A DNA stretch of 64,000 nucleotides, taken from NCBI RefSeq assembly GCF_001641635.1, contig NZ_LUUB01000106.1:125262-189261 (forward strand). Reading direction: 5' to 3'. A program made the translations under genes and the position numbers. The notes under the pieces were generated by a model, which was not told the origin of the DNA, ran no database searches, and saw only the letters and a program-made list of their open reading frames with translations. Positions 17,393 through 26,418 of this stretch are shown here, piece after piece. Numbering within the stretch: position 1 is the first letter of the stretch; the number at the start of each line of letters is the position of its first letter. This stretch comes from Bradyrhizobium centrolobii (GTDB taxonomy: Bacteria > Pseudomonadota > Alphaproteobacteria > Rhizobiales > Xanthobacteraceae).

Positions 17393-18093
17393 CTTGCGAT
17401 GTTCCTGCGGAAGGCGGCCTCGAGGGTCTCCCAGTCGGACAGTTCGTCGAGCTCGATGCTCGCGCTCTCGTCCATCTCGTAGACGGCGATCTTGCCGTGA
17501 AGGCGCGCGCTGCCGCCTCTCAGCCGCTCCACTGTCGAAATGTAGAAGGCGCCGTTCTCCATCAGCGTGCCGCTCCATTGCTGGCGCAGCGGGCGCTTCG
17601 CCGGATCGTAATTGATCGGTGTGCCATCGTCATTCCAGAAGAAACGCCGGGTGCGGACGCAGGTGACGAGCGAATCGGCACCGATCGCCAGCAACTGGGA
17701 GATCGCAGCCGAAACGTCCCGGCGGGTCGTCTGCGGGCTGGTTGCCTGCGCGGTGACGAGATATTTTTCGGAGATGTCGCAGGCGTCGATCAGATCGTAG
17801 ATCGCCTCTTCGGTGGTCGCGCTGTCGGTTGCCAGATGGACGGGACGGGGGTGGACGAGAATTCGGGTATCGATCGACCTCACCACGGCCGCGATCTCCT
17901 CGCTGTCGGTCGAGACGAAGACTCGCGAAATCTCCTCGCAGTCCAGCAGCGCCCTGAGCGTCCAGGCGCAGAGCGGCTGGCCGCAGAACGGCTTGATGTT
18001 CTTGCCGGGAATGGATTTCGAGCCCCCGCGCAGCGGGACCACTGCCGCGATGCTTTGCTTGCCAGGCGACGCGTTCATTGAATCAACGTTCAT
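17389..18093 (-). CDS. Acylneuraminate cytidylyltransferase family protein (second copy)
   Basis: 234 residues with the CMP-sugar synthetase loop VVPLRGGSKSIPGKNIKPFCGQPL, VFVSTDSEEIAAVV, TAQATSPQTTRRDV and MENGAFYIS. It should activate the nonulosonate made by the fused synthase it is translationally coupled to (ATGA overlap). It is clearly distinct from PseF: the PARGG arginine loop is PLRGG here and the C-terminal AYHDAG region is absent. An ATG at 18078 is a possible alternative start. It is the first gene of the - strand block; its promoter should lie in the 226 bases to the divergent membrane-protein gene. Confidence 0.88.
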   Translation of the reverse strand: MNVDSMNASPGKQSIAAVVPLRGGSKSIPGKNIKPFCGQPLCAWTLRALLDCEEISRVFVSTDSEEIAAVVRSIDTRILVHPRPVHLATDSATTEEAIYDLIDACDISEKYLVTAQATSPQTTRRDVSAAISQLLAIGADSLVTCVRTRRFFWNDDGTPINYDPAKRPLRQQWSGTLMENGAFYISTVERLRGGSARLHGKIAVYEMDESASIELDELSDWETLEAAFRRNIAR

Positions 18094-18319
18094 CCATGCC
18101 AGGTGGATCGCCGGGGGGAAGCAGGTTCGCGATCTCGGCGATGATCACATGGCTCGTCCACCAATGCCGCGTCTGCCGTTGATAGGCCGAAAAACCAGAG
18201 GTATTTCCGTCCCTTACCCCCCAAGACGAGCCGTTCGATCAGCCTCGATCGGGAGTCGCTAGATACGGCAGAGGGCAGGATCATGCAAGGTTTCCGGCAG
18301 TAGCGGAGGGGCGCCTTGT

Positions 18320-20497
18320 GTGCTAGCGGCAAGTCGCCGCTGGCCGCGATGGAGCGATCTGGGACCAACTCGCCCAGGCGCCGGGTTGCGGAACCCTAGA
18401 TTTGCTTCACCCTTGGGACGGGCGCGCGTGCAGGCAGCAAAAGATCTCCTCAGGCCTTGGTTTCCGGCATTCGCGGTGGCGCGTTCCGGTTCGATTGAGG
18501 ACACCAAGGCCAGCCCCGTCCAATTTGTCACGATCTTCACCGTGACGATGTCGGCGGTCTCGGCCGTGATCTGCGCGATCGTGCGCGGGCCCCTGGGCGG
18601 TGCCCACTGGCTGGCCTTCGCCAAGGCCTTCCTGCTGTTGGCGGCGATCGTGTCTACAGTGACGCTGACGCTGTCCTTCGTGGAGCGGCATGGCCGATCC
18701 TATGCCGGGGTCCTGATGGCCGCGCTGGCCGTGCTGTTTCTGAATTGCCTCGCCCTGCCGTTCGGGCGGGTGGCCGATCTCTTCATCGATCCGATCCTGC
18801 TCGCGCTCGCTGTTCTCGGCATCCGGCAGACCGTTATTGCAGCGCGCGCAATGCCGTTCCGCCACAAGCTGCCGGCCGTCAGCCTGGGCGTTCTGGCCGG
18901 TCTCGGCTATTTCCTGGTGATCAACGCGCGCGGCCTTGCCTCTGTGCTCTCGCCCGAACAGGCGATCGTCGGCGTCCAGAATCTGGATACGCTGTTTCAC
19001 GCCGCGATCGCGAACATGCTCGTCAATTACGGTACGGTCAGCATGGGCATGGACGGCCTCGTGCCGGTCACCTATCACTTCCTCTCGCACATCTGGCTTG
19101 GTTGCCTCGGTCGCTGGCTCGGCAGTGGTACCTACCAGGCCTATTTCATCGGGGCGCAGGTTGTTGCAATCCCCTTGCTGTTCTTCAGCCTGTTTCTTGC
19201 TGCCTATCTGCTGCGCCCGCGCGGTGAGCGGCTTCGCTCCGGCGCGCTGCTCGCGCTCGCCCCGCTCTTCCTGCTGTTCTGCACGGAGATGTGGAACACA
19301 TCGTCCTACCTGTTCTCGGAATCCTATTTCCTTGCCGCGATCATCTTCCTGCTGAGCCTGCCGCTGTTTGCGGAAATCTCGACAACCGCGAGCCGCCGGA
19401 GACTTTGCATTCAGGCCGGGTGCGTCGCCGTCGTCGGACTGCTGATGGAAATGTCGAAGGTATCCGTCGGCGTGGTGTTCCTGCCTGCGGCCGGCTACCT
19501 GCTGCTCAGGCAGCTGGCCCTGAAAGCGAGGACGCTCCTGATGCTCGGGGCCGCTGCCCTCGTGCTGGCTGCGGTCGCGGCATTCGCCATCTTCAGGGCA
19601 ATGGGCGGGTCGCTGAAGATGGTCGATCCGCTGAACTTCCTTTGGGAATATCCCGAACTGGCCTGGCCGTCACTCGTCGCGAATTTCGTGCTGCTGTGTG
19701 CCACCATCGTGGTCTGGATCGTTAGTCGGCGTGCCGATCGCCTGTGCGCGGAAGCATTCGCGATCATGGCGCTTGCGGCAAGCATTCCGAGCGTGTTGCT
19801 GGTGATACCGGGGGGCTCGGCCTACTACTTCATTCATGTCGGGACGTTTGCCGCGGTCGTGTTCGTGGTCGCCTATGCCGGCCCCTGGCTCGAGCACAGG
19901 GTGCCGAGCCTGTTCAGACCGGAGCTCCTCGTCGCCGCGCTCGTGCTCGTGACGCTCGATACGCCGCAGAAGATCAGGAGCCCCATCGTTGTCGGTGAGG
20001 AATGGGCGGAACTCGCGCGGCGCACGAGCGGCTATCTCGGTAACGCGACCGACGTCGGCGACTCGACACGAAAGCGCCTCGGTACGCTTCTGCTTCCGGG
20101 CAGCGGGAGACGCCGCGCCCTTGCCGAGGACATGATGCGTCTGCCCCGTGCGCAATCGATCAAGACCCTGCGCGATAGAGGGCTCGCCGATGCGCCGGGC
20201 AGTGCCGTGTTCGTGCCGCCAGAAAACGTGCCATTCTGGTCGTACCTCCAGGACTGCCGCACCGTCTCGGAGATCATTCCAGCGCTGCTCGGCGTACCGA
20301 TGATCAGAGGGCTCAATCCCACAGCGGCCGAGTGTCGCAACGAGGCCAATTATGGCTTTCCTGCCTACGGCCCCGACTCCGTTTCCCAACCCACCTCGGA
20401 TGACGAGCTCTGCGCCCACGCGACCAGATGGGGGCTGCGCACCGTCTTCGTCCTCGCCAGGCCGACCGAGGTGCGCAGGATCGATTGCAGGCGCTAG
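18320..20497 (+). CDS. Large polytopic membrane protein of unknown function
   Basis: Up to 725 residues with about 11-13 hydrophobic helices between residues 70 and 560, and a soluble C-terminal tail of about 150 residues. A periplasmic-looking loop near residues 215-270 (NLDTLFHAAIANML, DGLVPVTYHFLSHIW) has the D..FH / DG..P..YH pattern seen in some GT-C glycosyltransferases and polymerases. A role as a membrane glycosyltransferase or second polymerase is a guess. The start is uncertain: GTG 18320 gives the longest frame, but GTG 18428 or 18476 would also keep all helices. It is the first + strand gene after the nonulosonate block. Confidence 0.65.
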   Translation: MLAASRRWPRWSDLGPTRPGAGLRNPRFASPLGRARVQAAKDLLRPWFPAFAVARSGSIEDTKASPVQFVTIFTVTMSAVSAVICAIVRGPLGGAHWLAFAKAFLLLAAIVSTVTLTLSFVERHGRSYAGVLMAALAVLFLNCLALPFGRVADLFIDPILLALAVLGIRQTVIAARAMPFRHKLPAVSLGVLAGLGYFLVINARGLASVLSPEQAIVGVQNLDTLFHAAIANMLVNYGTVSMGMDGLVPVTYHFLSHIWLGCLGRWLGSGTYQAYFIGAQVVAIPLLFFSLFLAAYLLRPRGERLRSGALLALAPLFLLFCTEMWNTSSYLFSESYFLAAIIFLLSLPLFAEISTTASRRRLCIQAGCVAVVGLLMEMSKVSVGVVFLPAAGYLLLRQLALKARTLLMLGAAALVLAAVAAFAIFRAMGGSLKMVDPLNFLWEYPELAWPSLVANFVLLCATIVVWIVSRRADRLCAEAFAIMALAASIPSVLLVIPGGSAYYFIHVGTFAAVVFVVAYAGPWLEHRVPSLFRPELLVAALVLVTLDTPQKIRSPIVVGEEWAELARRTSGYLGNATDVGDSTRKRLGTLLLPGSGRRRALAEDMMRLPRAQSIKTLRDRGLADAPGSAVFVPPENVPFWSYLQDCRTVSEIIPALLGVPMIRGLNPTAAECRNEANYGFPAYGPDSVSQPTSDDELCAHATRWGLRTVFVLARPTEVRRIDCRR

Positions 20498-20557
20498 CTG
20501 CGCGCTATTTCACTAGGCAAGCAGTTCCTATAGAAGGCGTCCCAGAGGTATTAACGC

Positions 20558-22195
20558 ATGTATGTGATCGGAATCAGCTCGGGGATCAAGCACGGCCATC
20601 ATGACGGCGCGGCGGTGTTGCTGCGCGATGGCCAATTGATCGCCGCGGCCGAGGAGGAGCGCTTTACGCTGGCCAAGCATGCGCGCGGCGAGCTGCCGCG
20701 CGGCGCGATCGGCTTCTGCCTCAGGCAGGCCGGCATCACCATGCGCGACGTCGACTGGATTTGCTCGCCGCTGAAGACCTACACCAACTACGCGCAGCGG
20801 CTGACCGAATATTTCAGGTACCAGTTCGGCCACTGCCCCAGGATTGAGCTGTACGACCATCACATCTGCCATGCCGCGAGCTCGTTCTACGGCTCCGGCT
20901 ATTCGGAGGCGACGGTCGCCTGCTTCGATTTCTCCGGCGACTCCAGCTCTGGCCTCGTCGCGCACGCGCGCGGCAGCGATTTCCGCGTGCTGACGCGGTT
21001 CGGCCGTCACAACAGCCTCGGGCTCTATTACGGGATGCTGACCCAGTATCTCGGCTATCAGATGACCAATGACGAGTACAAGGTCATGGGTCTGTCCTCC
21101 TATGGCAGTCCGGAATATCTCGACAAGTTCGCCACGCTGCTCCGTCCCAACGGCATCAACTATGAGCTCGATCCGGAGCTCGACAAGCGCAGGCGCGACG
21201 CCGAGATATTCACCAGCGATTTCTCGACGCGGCAGGAGCGGATATTCACCGAGAAGATGGAGCAGATCCTCGGGCCGCGGCGCCTGCGCGGCCAGCCGCT
21301 CGACCAGCGCCTGACCAACATCGCGGCGAGCGGCCAGAAGCAGCTCGAGATCGTGACCACCGAGGTGATCCGTTCCGCGATCCGCCAGACCGGTTGCGGC
21401 GACGTCTGCATCGCCGGCGGCGTCGGATTGAATTGCAAGATGAACATGGAGATCGCGGCCGAGCCGTCCGTGAACCGGCTCTACGTCCCGCCGGTGCCGC
21501 ATGATGCCGGCGTGGCGCTCGGCGCTGCGATGCTCAAATGCGCAGAGGCCGGCCACGCCATCGCGCCGCTGACGCATGCCTATTGGGGACCCGAATATTC
21601 CAACGACACGATCCGGGAGACGCTCGACAAGATCGGCGCGCGCTTCGAGCTGCTCGACGATCCCGTGGCGCGCTGTGTCACCGATCTGACGGATCAGAAG
21701 ACGGTCGGCTGGTTCCAGGGGCGGATGGAGTACGGCCCGCGCGCGCTCGGCAACCGCTCGATCCTGGCCGATCCGCGCCAGGCCGGCATGAAGGACCGCA
21801 TCAATCTCACCATCAAGTATCGCGAGGAGTTCCGACCCTTCTGTCCCTCGGTGTTGTACGAGCGCCAGGCCGACTATTTCGAGAACACCTTCGATGCACC
21901 CTTCATGGTCGTGACGTTTCCGGTCAACGCGAAGGTCGCCGAGACGATGCCCGCGGTGGTCCATGTCGACAACACTGCGCGCATCCAGAGCGTCCACGCA
22001 GAGAGCAATCCGCTCTACAGCCGCCTCCTCGGCGAGTTCGCGAACGCGACGTCGCTGCCGGTGCTGATCAACACCAGCCTCAACATCAACGAGCAGCCCA
22101 CGGTGAACGCCCCGCTGGAGGCGCTGCATACTTACTTCTGCTCGGGGCTGGACGTGTTGTATCTCGGCAACTACCGGCTGTCGAAGCCGAGCTGA
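20558..22195 (+). CDS. NodU/TobZ-family carbamoyltransferase
   Basis: 545 residues. The N-terminal Kae1-like domain begins YVIGISSGIKHGHHDGAAVLL, with DHHICHAASSFYGSG supplying metal-binding histidines and CFDFSGDSSSG the carbamoyl-AMP site. The C-terminal YrdC-like part has GRMEYGPRALGNRSILADPR, YREEFRPFCPSVL and LINTSLNINEQP, all hallmarks of NodU, CmcH and TobZ. It carbamoylates a hydroxyl from carbamoyl phosphate and ATP. In a surface-polysaccharide locus the target is likely a glycan residue; in rhizobia NodU acts on Nod factor, but no nod genes are present here. Confidence 0.9.
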   Translation: MYVIGISSGIKHGHHDGAAVLLRDGQLIAAAEEERFTLAKHARGELPRGAIGFCLRQAGITMRDVDWICSPLKTYTNYAQRLTEYFRYQFGHCPRIELYDHHICHAASSFYGSGYSEATVACFDFSGDSSSGLVAHARGSDFRVLTRFGRHNSLGLYYGMLTQYLGYQMTNDEYKVMGLSSYGSPEYLDKFATLLRPNGINYELDPELDKRRRDAEIFTSDFSTRQERIFTEKMEQILGPRRLRGQPLDQRLTNIAASGQKQLEIVTTEVIRSAIRQTGCGDVCIAGGVGLNCKMNMEIAAEPSVNRLYVPPVPHDAGVALGAAMLKCAEAGHAIAPLTHAYWGPEYSNDTIRETLDKIGARFELLDDPVARCVTDLTDQKTVGWFQGRMEYGPRALGNRSILADPRQAGMKDRINLTIKYREEFRPFCPSVLYERQADYFENTFDAPFMVVTFPVNAKVAETMPAVVHVDNTARIQSVHAESNPLYSRLLGEFANATSLPVLINTSLNINEQPTVNAPLEALHTYFCSGLDVLYLGNYRLSKPS

Positions 22196-22318
22196 ACTCG
22201 CGCGACACACTCTCGCAGAGGCCTGTGGTCAGCGGGGCTTTGGGCGAAATGGGGGTTGTGCGCGGAATGGTTGCGGGCTAGTTTTCCGCAGCCTTTTGAT
22301 TAGCTTAAGGACCTCCGC

Positions 22319-23077
22319 GTGACGCAACGAAGATTGCTGATCCCATCGCTCGTGGCCCTCGGACAAGAGGCGGGCTTCGCGATGAACGCCGGGGTCGACC
22401 TGATCAGGATCCGGACCTTCCAGGACGGCGCGCTTGCCGCGGTCACAGAGCTCAAGCCGGATCGGATCGTCAGGATCTGGCGGTCGCACTGGGCGCAGCA
22501 GCTCCCTGCCACTGCCGATGAGATGAACACGGTGGAGCTGGTAGGTGGGAACATCGGCGAGTTCGAAGGCGAACTGTGCTTCCGCAATGACGACCAGCAG
22601 ATCGCGGTGTTGACGGGACTGGTGCCGCTTCGCGATCCCAATTTCAAGTTCTCGCCGATCCTGCATCAGGCGCACTACAACGTCCTCATGCCGAACTGCG
22701 AAACCTACGTCGTCCTGGTCAATCTTGCCGGTGAAGGCGACAAGCCAGCACGGCCGAACAGGCTTCAGGTCGAGATCCGAAATCTCGCCGCGGACGTGTT
22801 GGCCGTGACCGAGATCGAGGCGAGTTTCAATACGACCTGTCTGCTTCCGATTGGCGACGTGGCGCGGCGGAACGGCGTGGCGCCGGAGCAGGGACTGTCG
22901 GTGCGTATCCGCGGCGGGGCGAGCCAGTTTGCGGTTTTCACGGTGTTCCGCAACCTGTCCAGCGGCGCCCTCGGCATCGAGCACTCGCTGCCGCCGATCT
23001 ATTTCACCGAGGCGCCGTTCAATCCCGCTCTGCGATCGTGCTTTCAGAAGGCCGCGTTTGGAGATTTGAAGTTATGA
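22319..23077 (+). CDS. Conserved-looking protein of unknown function, first of a coupled pair
   Basis: 252 residues from a GTG start. No signal peptide or membrane segment and no motif I recognise. Predicted mainly beta: alternating short hydrophobic strands such as VDLIRIRTF, YVVLVNLAG, LQVEIRNLA and FAVFTVFRNL suggest an immunoglobulin-like or jelly-roll fold. Codon use matches the neighbours, so it is a real gene. It overlaps the next gene by 4 bases (ATGA), so the two products are probably made together and may interact. They sit between the carbamoyltransferase and the acyltransferase, implying a role in the surface glycan. Confidence 0.7.
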   Translation: MTQRRLLIPSLVALGQEAGFAMNAGVDLIRIRTFQDGALAAVTELKPDRIVRIWRSHWAQQLPATADEMNTVELVGGNIGEFEGELCFRNDDQQIAVLTGLVPLRDPNFKFSPILHQAHYNVLMPNCETYVVLVNLAGEGDKPARPNRLQVEIRNLAADVLAVTEIEASFNTTCLLPIGDVARRNGVAPEQGLSVRIRGGASQFAVFTVFRNLSSGALGIEHSLPPIYFTEAPFNPALRSCFQKAAFGDLKL

Positions 23078-23871
23078 CCGCCTTTATTCCCAAGGCGCTG
23101 GCGCGCGCCGGCCGCATGGTCGATGCGGCCCATATGAAGCTGAAAAAGGCCAATCCGGCCCTGTTCGGATCGCCGATCCGTCAGAACATGGTGCAGCTTT
23201 ATCGGCATGACGGCGATTTCGACACCGTCATCAGCATTCCGCATCACCTGAGCTTCCTCGCCCCCGACACCAATATCGACATCATCTACGGTATCCGGGC
23301 GTTCGACCGGAACGGCGGCCTGGTCGCGTTTCGCAAGCATCGGGTGAAGCATTTCGAAACGCTTCAGAAGCCGATATCGGAGCTGCTCGGCCGCGAGCCC
23401 GATGAGCACGGCATGTTCTCGATCACGTGCCACTACAGTTCGCCGTCGGGTATCGACTTCCTCGGCACCACGTCACCTCAGTTCATGACCATCTTCATGC
23501 CGCGCAGCGACCGCGGGGCGCCGCAGATCACCCATTCGCATAAATACATGGATCAGTTTCCGCCGCTGAAATCCAAATTCGTGCGCCGCTCCGCCCTCGT
23601 AGAAGGCGACCGGAATCTGACCGGCATCAGCTATTTCATCATGAACTCGAGCCAGGTCACGGCCAGCGCGAACCTGACGCTGACCGGGCCGTCGAGCTCG
23701 TTCTCGCATTTGGTCAAGCTCAATCCGCATGGTGCCGCGCGCGTCGATTTCGATGCCGCGGGCGAGGGGCCTTTCGAGCTCGCCTGCGAATGGGACCGCG
23801 TCGTCAATCACCGCAAGCCGATCGCGTTCAGGCGGTTTTCCTCAGGCCTCGTCACCGCCGCGCATTCCTAG
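23074..23871 (+). CDS. Conserved-looking protein of unknown function, second of a coupled pair
   Basis: 265 residues beginning at the ATG inside the stop of the previous gene. No export signal or membrane helix. A basic N-terminal stretch (KALARAGRMVDAAHMKLKKAN) precedes a beta-rich body with IDIIYGIRAFDRNG, FMTIFMPRSD, YFIMNSSQVTASANLTL and a terminal ELACEWDRVVNHRKP. It has no catalytic motif I can name. Its strand pattern and size are similar to those of its partner, so the two may be distant paralogues. It ends 19 bases from the convergent acyltransferase gene. Confidence 0.7.
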   Translation: MTAFIPKALARAGRMVDAAHMKLKKANPALFGSPIRQNMVQLYRHDGDFDTVISIPHHLSFLAPDTNIDIIYGIRAFDRNGGLVAFRKHRVKHFETLQKPISELLGREPDEHGMFSITCHYSSPSGIDFLGTTSPQFMTIFMPRSDRGAPQITHSHKYMDQFPPLKSKFVRRSALVEGDRNLTGISYFIMNSSQVTASANLTLTGPSSSFSHLVKLNPHGAARVDFDAAGEGPFELACEWDRVVNHRKPIAFRRFSSGLVTAAHS

Positions 23872-23890
23872 CCGGTTATCGCCAGCTAGG

Positions 23891-25897
23891 TCATCGAGTC
23901 TGGACGCTGGCGGGACCGGGTTGGGCCGCAGCGTCGCGGCGGCCATCGGCAAGCGCCGCCGTCAATCCGATTCTCTCGGCAAAGTCCCGCCGCGTCTGCG
24001 GGCGCAGATTCCGCCGGATGTGGCCGCCGTCACGCCAGAGAAACTCGCCGTCCATCGAGACCTCGCAGGTGTCGTTGCGGCAGAGCCGCTCTGCGGGGAT
24101 CACGGCCGAGACGTTTGGGGCCGACTTGGCAACCTCGACGAACATGGCATCGATGAAATCCGTCTTCTTGCGGATCAGGCGCTCGTCGGCCCGCTGGATC
24201 GTCGCCGCGCAGGGTGCCCGCAGCAGCGTTGAATGGAGCTGATGGGCGCATTCGACGACGCTCAGGGGAAGCTCCGGCACCGTGCCGACCAGGATGAAGC
24301 GGCGCTGCGGCATTGCGGTTTGGTTGGCGAGCTTCGACAGCGCGCTGCGCATCGCTTCCAGGCCGAACGCGGCGTCGTCCTTGTTGCCGATCCGTACGGG
24401 CAGATCGAGCCAGTTGGAGGTGAGGATCACCTGATCGATTGCGGTGTCTTCCCGCAGCAGCTTCTCACCATTGGCATGAAAGCGCCGGCAATAGTCCGGA
24501 TATTGCGGAGCGCCGACGGGGAAGATGTCGTTGCCGTCGCCGAGCACGGCCGAGCAGCCCGCATAGACCAGGAAGGATCGTTCGGAGTCGCTGTTGATGG
24601 CGTCGACGACCGGCGCAAAGTGCGATGCGTGACTGTCGCCCCAGATCAGCGTCTTGCGCTTCGCACCTTTCCAGGGCGCGCCGAACACGCAGTAGGCGCC
24701 GGGGATCGTGTCGATCGTCATCTCCTGGCAGGGCCAGTCCCACATCACGGCCAGGCTGCGCATCGCGAGCCCGGTTGGAGGAATCCGCTGCGGCAGCCCA
24801 TCCGAACTGTCGACATACATCGAGGCGCAGAAGACCGCCATGATGCCGGCGAGCCCGGTCGCGACGGTCTGGGCCGCGCTCCAGCGCCGTCTACGGAAGG
24901 GCTGCTCGACATAGCGGTAAGAGGCCGCCGATATTATGATTGAAGCGGCTGCGATGACGATGGCCTGGGTGTGATCCGGCATGCCGTTGCCGATGTAGGT
25001 CCGGAACAAGACCCAGATCGGCCAGTGCCAGAGATACAGGCTGTAGGAGATCAAGCCGATCGGCGCGAGCAGGCCGAGCAGGCGTCCCGAAAGCGTCGGT
25101 CGCGCACACGGCCAGATCACCAGGGCCGCGCCGAGGCAGGGGAAGAGCGCGGCCGCGCCGGGAAAGTTGTCTGACGATACCAGGTGAAATCCGGCGGCGA
25201 CGAGCGCCAGCCCGGCCACCGTCGCCAGCTCGCCGATCAGGCGCGGCAGCACAGGCAGAAAGACAAGGAGCGCGCCGAGCCCGAGCTCCCAGGCTCTGGG
25301 CAGCGCCATGTAGAACGCGCTCTTGGGCTCGATGCCGAAATAGGCGATGCTGCCGGCGCAGCCGATCGCGACGAATGCGGCGAGGGTCGCGGCAAGCGCA
25401 AATCTCGCGCCGATCATGGTCAGGCCGAGCAGCAGCAGCGGCCACACCACATAAAACTGCTCCTCGACGGCGAGCGACCAGGTGTGCAGCAGCGGCTGGA
25501 AATCCGCAGCGCGATCGAAATAGCCGGTGTGGTCGAGGAAGTAGAAGTTCGAGACACCGAACGCCGCACTGGCGGTGCTCTTCGCGAGCGATGCGTAATC
25601 GCCCGGCATCAGCAGGAACCGGCCTGCCAGCAAAACAACGCCCAGCATGGTCAGCAGCGCCGGCAAGATGCGCCGCATTCGCCGATCATAGAAGCCAAGG
25701 ACGGAGAAGGTCCCGGCGGCAATCTCGCTTGCCAGGATCTGCGTGATCAGGAACCCGCTGATGACGAAGAATACGTCGACGCCGGTGAATCCACCGGGAA
25801 GCGGCGCGCCGTAGTGGAAGGCAAGAACAGAAAGAACCGCGATCGCGCGCAGGCCGTCGATCTCGGCGCGATAGCCGACCTTTGTCGTGAGTTCCAT
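23891..25897 (-). CDS. Acyltransferase-3/SGNH-domain O-acetyltransferase (OafA-like)
   Basis: 668 residues. The first 350 or so form the ten-helix acyltransferase-3 domain with YRAEIDGLRAIAVLSVLAFHYG (catalytic-type His28), GVDVFFVISGFLI, TWSLAVEEQFYVVWP and SYSLYLWHWP. A single helix leads to a periplasmic SGNH hydrolase-like domain with LIWGDSHASH (block I Ser) and a C-terminal WRDGGHIRR carrying the Asp-x-x-His pair. Such OafA-type fusions O-acetylate surface polysaccharides. I started at ATG 25897 because the acyltransferase fold begins directly there. It is convergent with the preceding gene pair. Confidence 0.9.
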   Translation of the reverse strand: MELTTKVGYRAEIDGLRAIAVLSVLAFHYGAPLPGGFTGVDVFFVISGFLITQILASEIAAGTFSVLGFYDRRMRRILPALLTMLGVVLLAGRFLLMPGDYASLAKSTASAAFGVSNFYFLDHTGYFDRAADFQPLLHTWSLAVEEQFYVVWPLLLLGLTMIGARFALAATLAAFVAIGCAGSIAYFGIEPKSAFYMALPRAWELGLGALLVFLPVLPRLIGELATVAGLALVAAGFHLVSSDNFPGAAALFPCLGAALVIWPCARPTLSGRLLGLLAPIGLISYSLYLWHWPIWVLFRTYIGNGMPDHTQAIVIAAASIIISAASYRYVEQPFRRRRWSAAQTVATGLAGIMAVFCASMYVDSSDGLPQRIPPTGLAMRSLAVMWDWPCQEMTIDTIPGAYCVFGAPWKGAKRKTLIWGDSHASHFAPVVDAINSDSERSFLVYAGCSAVLGDGNDIFPVGAPQYPDYCRRFHANGEKLLREDTAIDQVILTSNWLDLPVRIGNKDDAAFGLEAMRSALSKLANQTAMPQRRFILVGTVPELPLSVVECAHQLHSTLLRAPCAATIQRADERLIRKKTDFIDAMFVEVAKSAPNVSAVIPAERLCRNDTCEVSMDGEFLWRDGGHIRRNLRPQTRRDFAERIGLTAALADGRRDAAAQPGPASVQTR

Positions 25898-26418
25898 CCT
25901 GACCTGCCCACCGGGTTGCGCGGGGCATAACACCGCGATCCGCCAGGAACAAGGGTAGCGCGTTTCCGCGAGAAGGACTACGGCGCGCTCCGATACGGAA
26001 TGCCTGAGACGGATATTCTCCCCGAGTTGGGCCTCCGACAGCGATCTTTCACGTGCAGTCCGGCGACCTCGCATGCTTGATCGGCGCCTCGTCGTGCCGC
26101 GTACTTGGGGACGGAATGACCTTCGGAGGCACCTCGCGACTCGCGTCCGCAAATGTTCGCATTTACTCTGGAGACGTCGTTCGGGATTTCGTTGATCGCG
26201 ATCCGGTTTTCGGGAGCAGACCGGAAGTGACGCGAGGCATGATGCCGGCGGAATCGCCCGCGCGTGGCGATGCGCCGTAGCCGGCGCCGTGCATCGCCCG
26301 GCAGGCCCTCCAGCAGGTTCCTGACCTCGTTTTGCGCCAAAGAATGCCTGTTGAATGTGCGGGGAAGCGCCGATATTGTCCGGCCGCAACTTGGGCGAGA
26401 GGGATATCGACGCAGACA
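25898..26418. other. Intergenic region, 521 bases, divergent promoters expected
   Basis: The gap lies between the divergent acyltransferase and membrane-protein genes. I see no supportable gene. A 75-codon frame at 26053-26280 lacks a ribosome site and recognisable protein character. Base composition is a little more even than in the flanking genes. Promoters for both flanking genes are expected here, but I could not name boxes with confidence. Confidence 0.5.

Noticed and set aside
20558..22195. Symbiotic nodU gene
   Set aside because: The family motifs fit, but no other nod genes or nod-box are present and the context is surface polysaccharide, so the symbol was not used.
20528..22210. 560-codon - strand frame opposite the carbamoyltransferase gene
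   Set aside because: Arg/Ala/Gln-rich shadow of a gene with clear NodU-type motifs.
26053..26280. 75-codon frame in the 521-base gap
   Set aside because: No ribosome site, no codon bias and no protein character.
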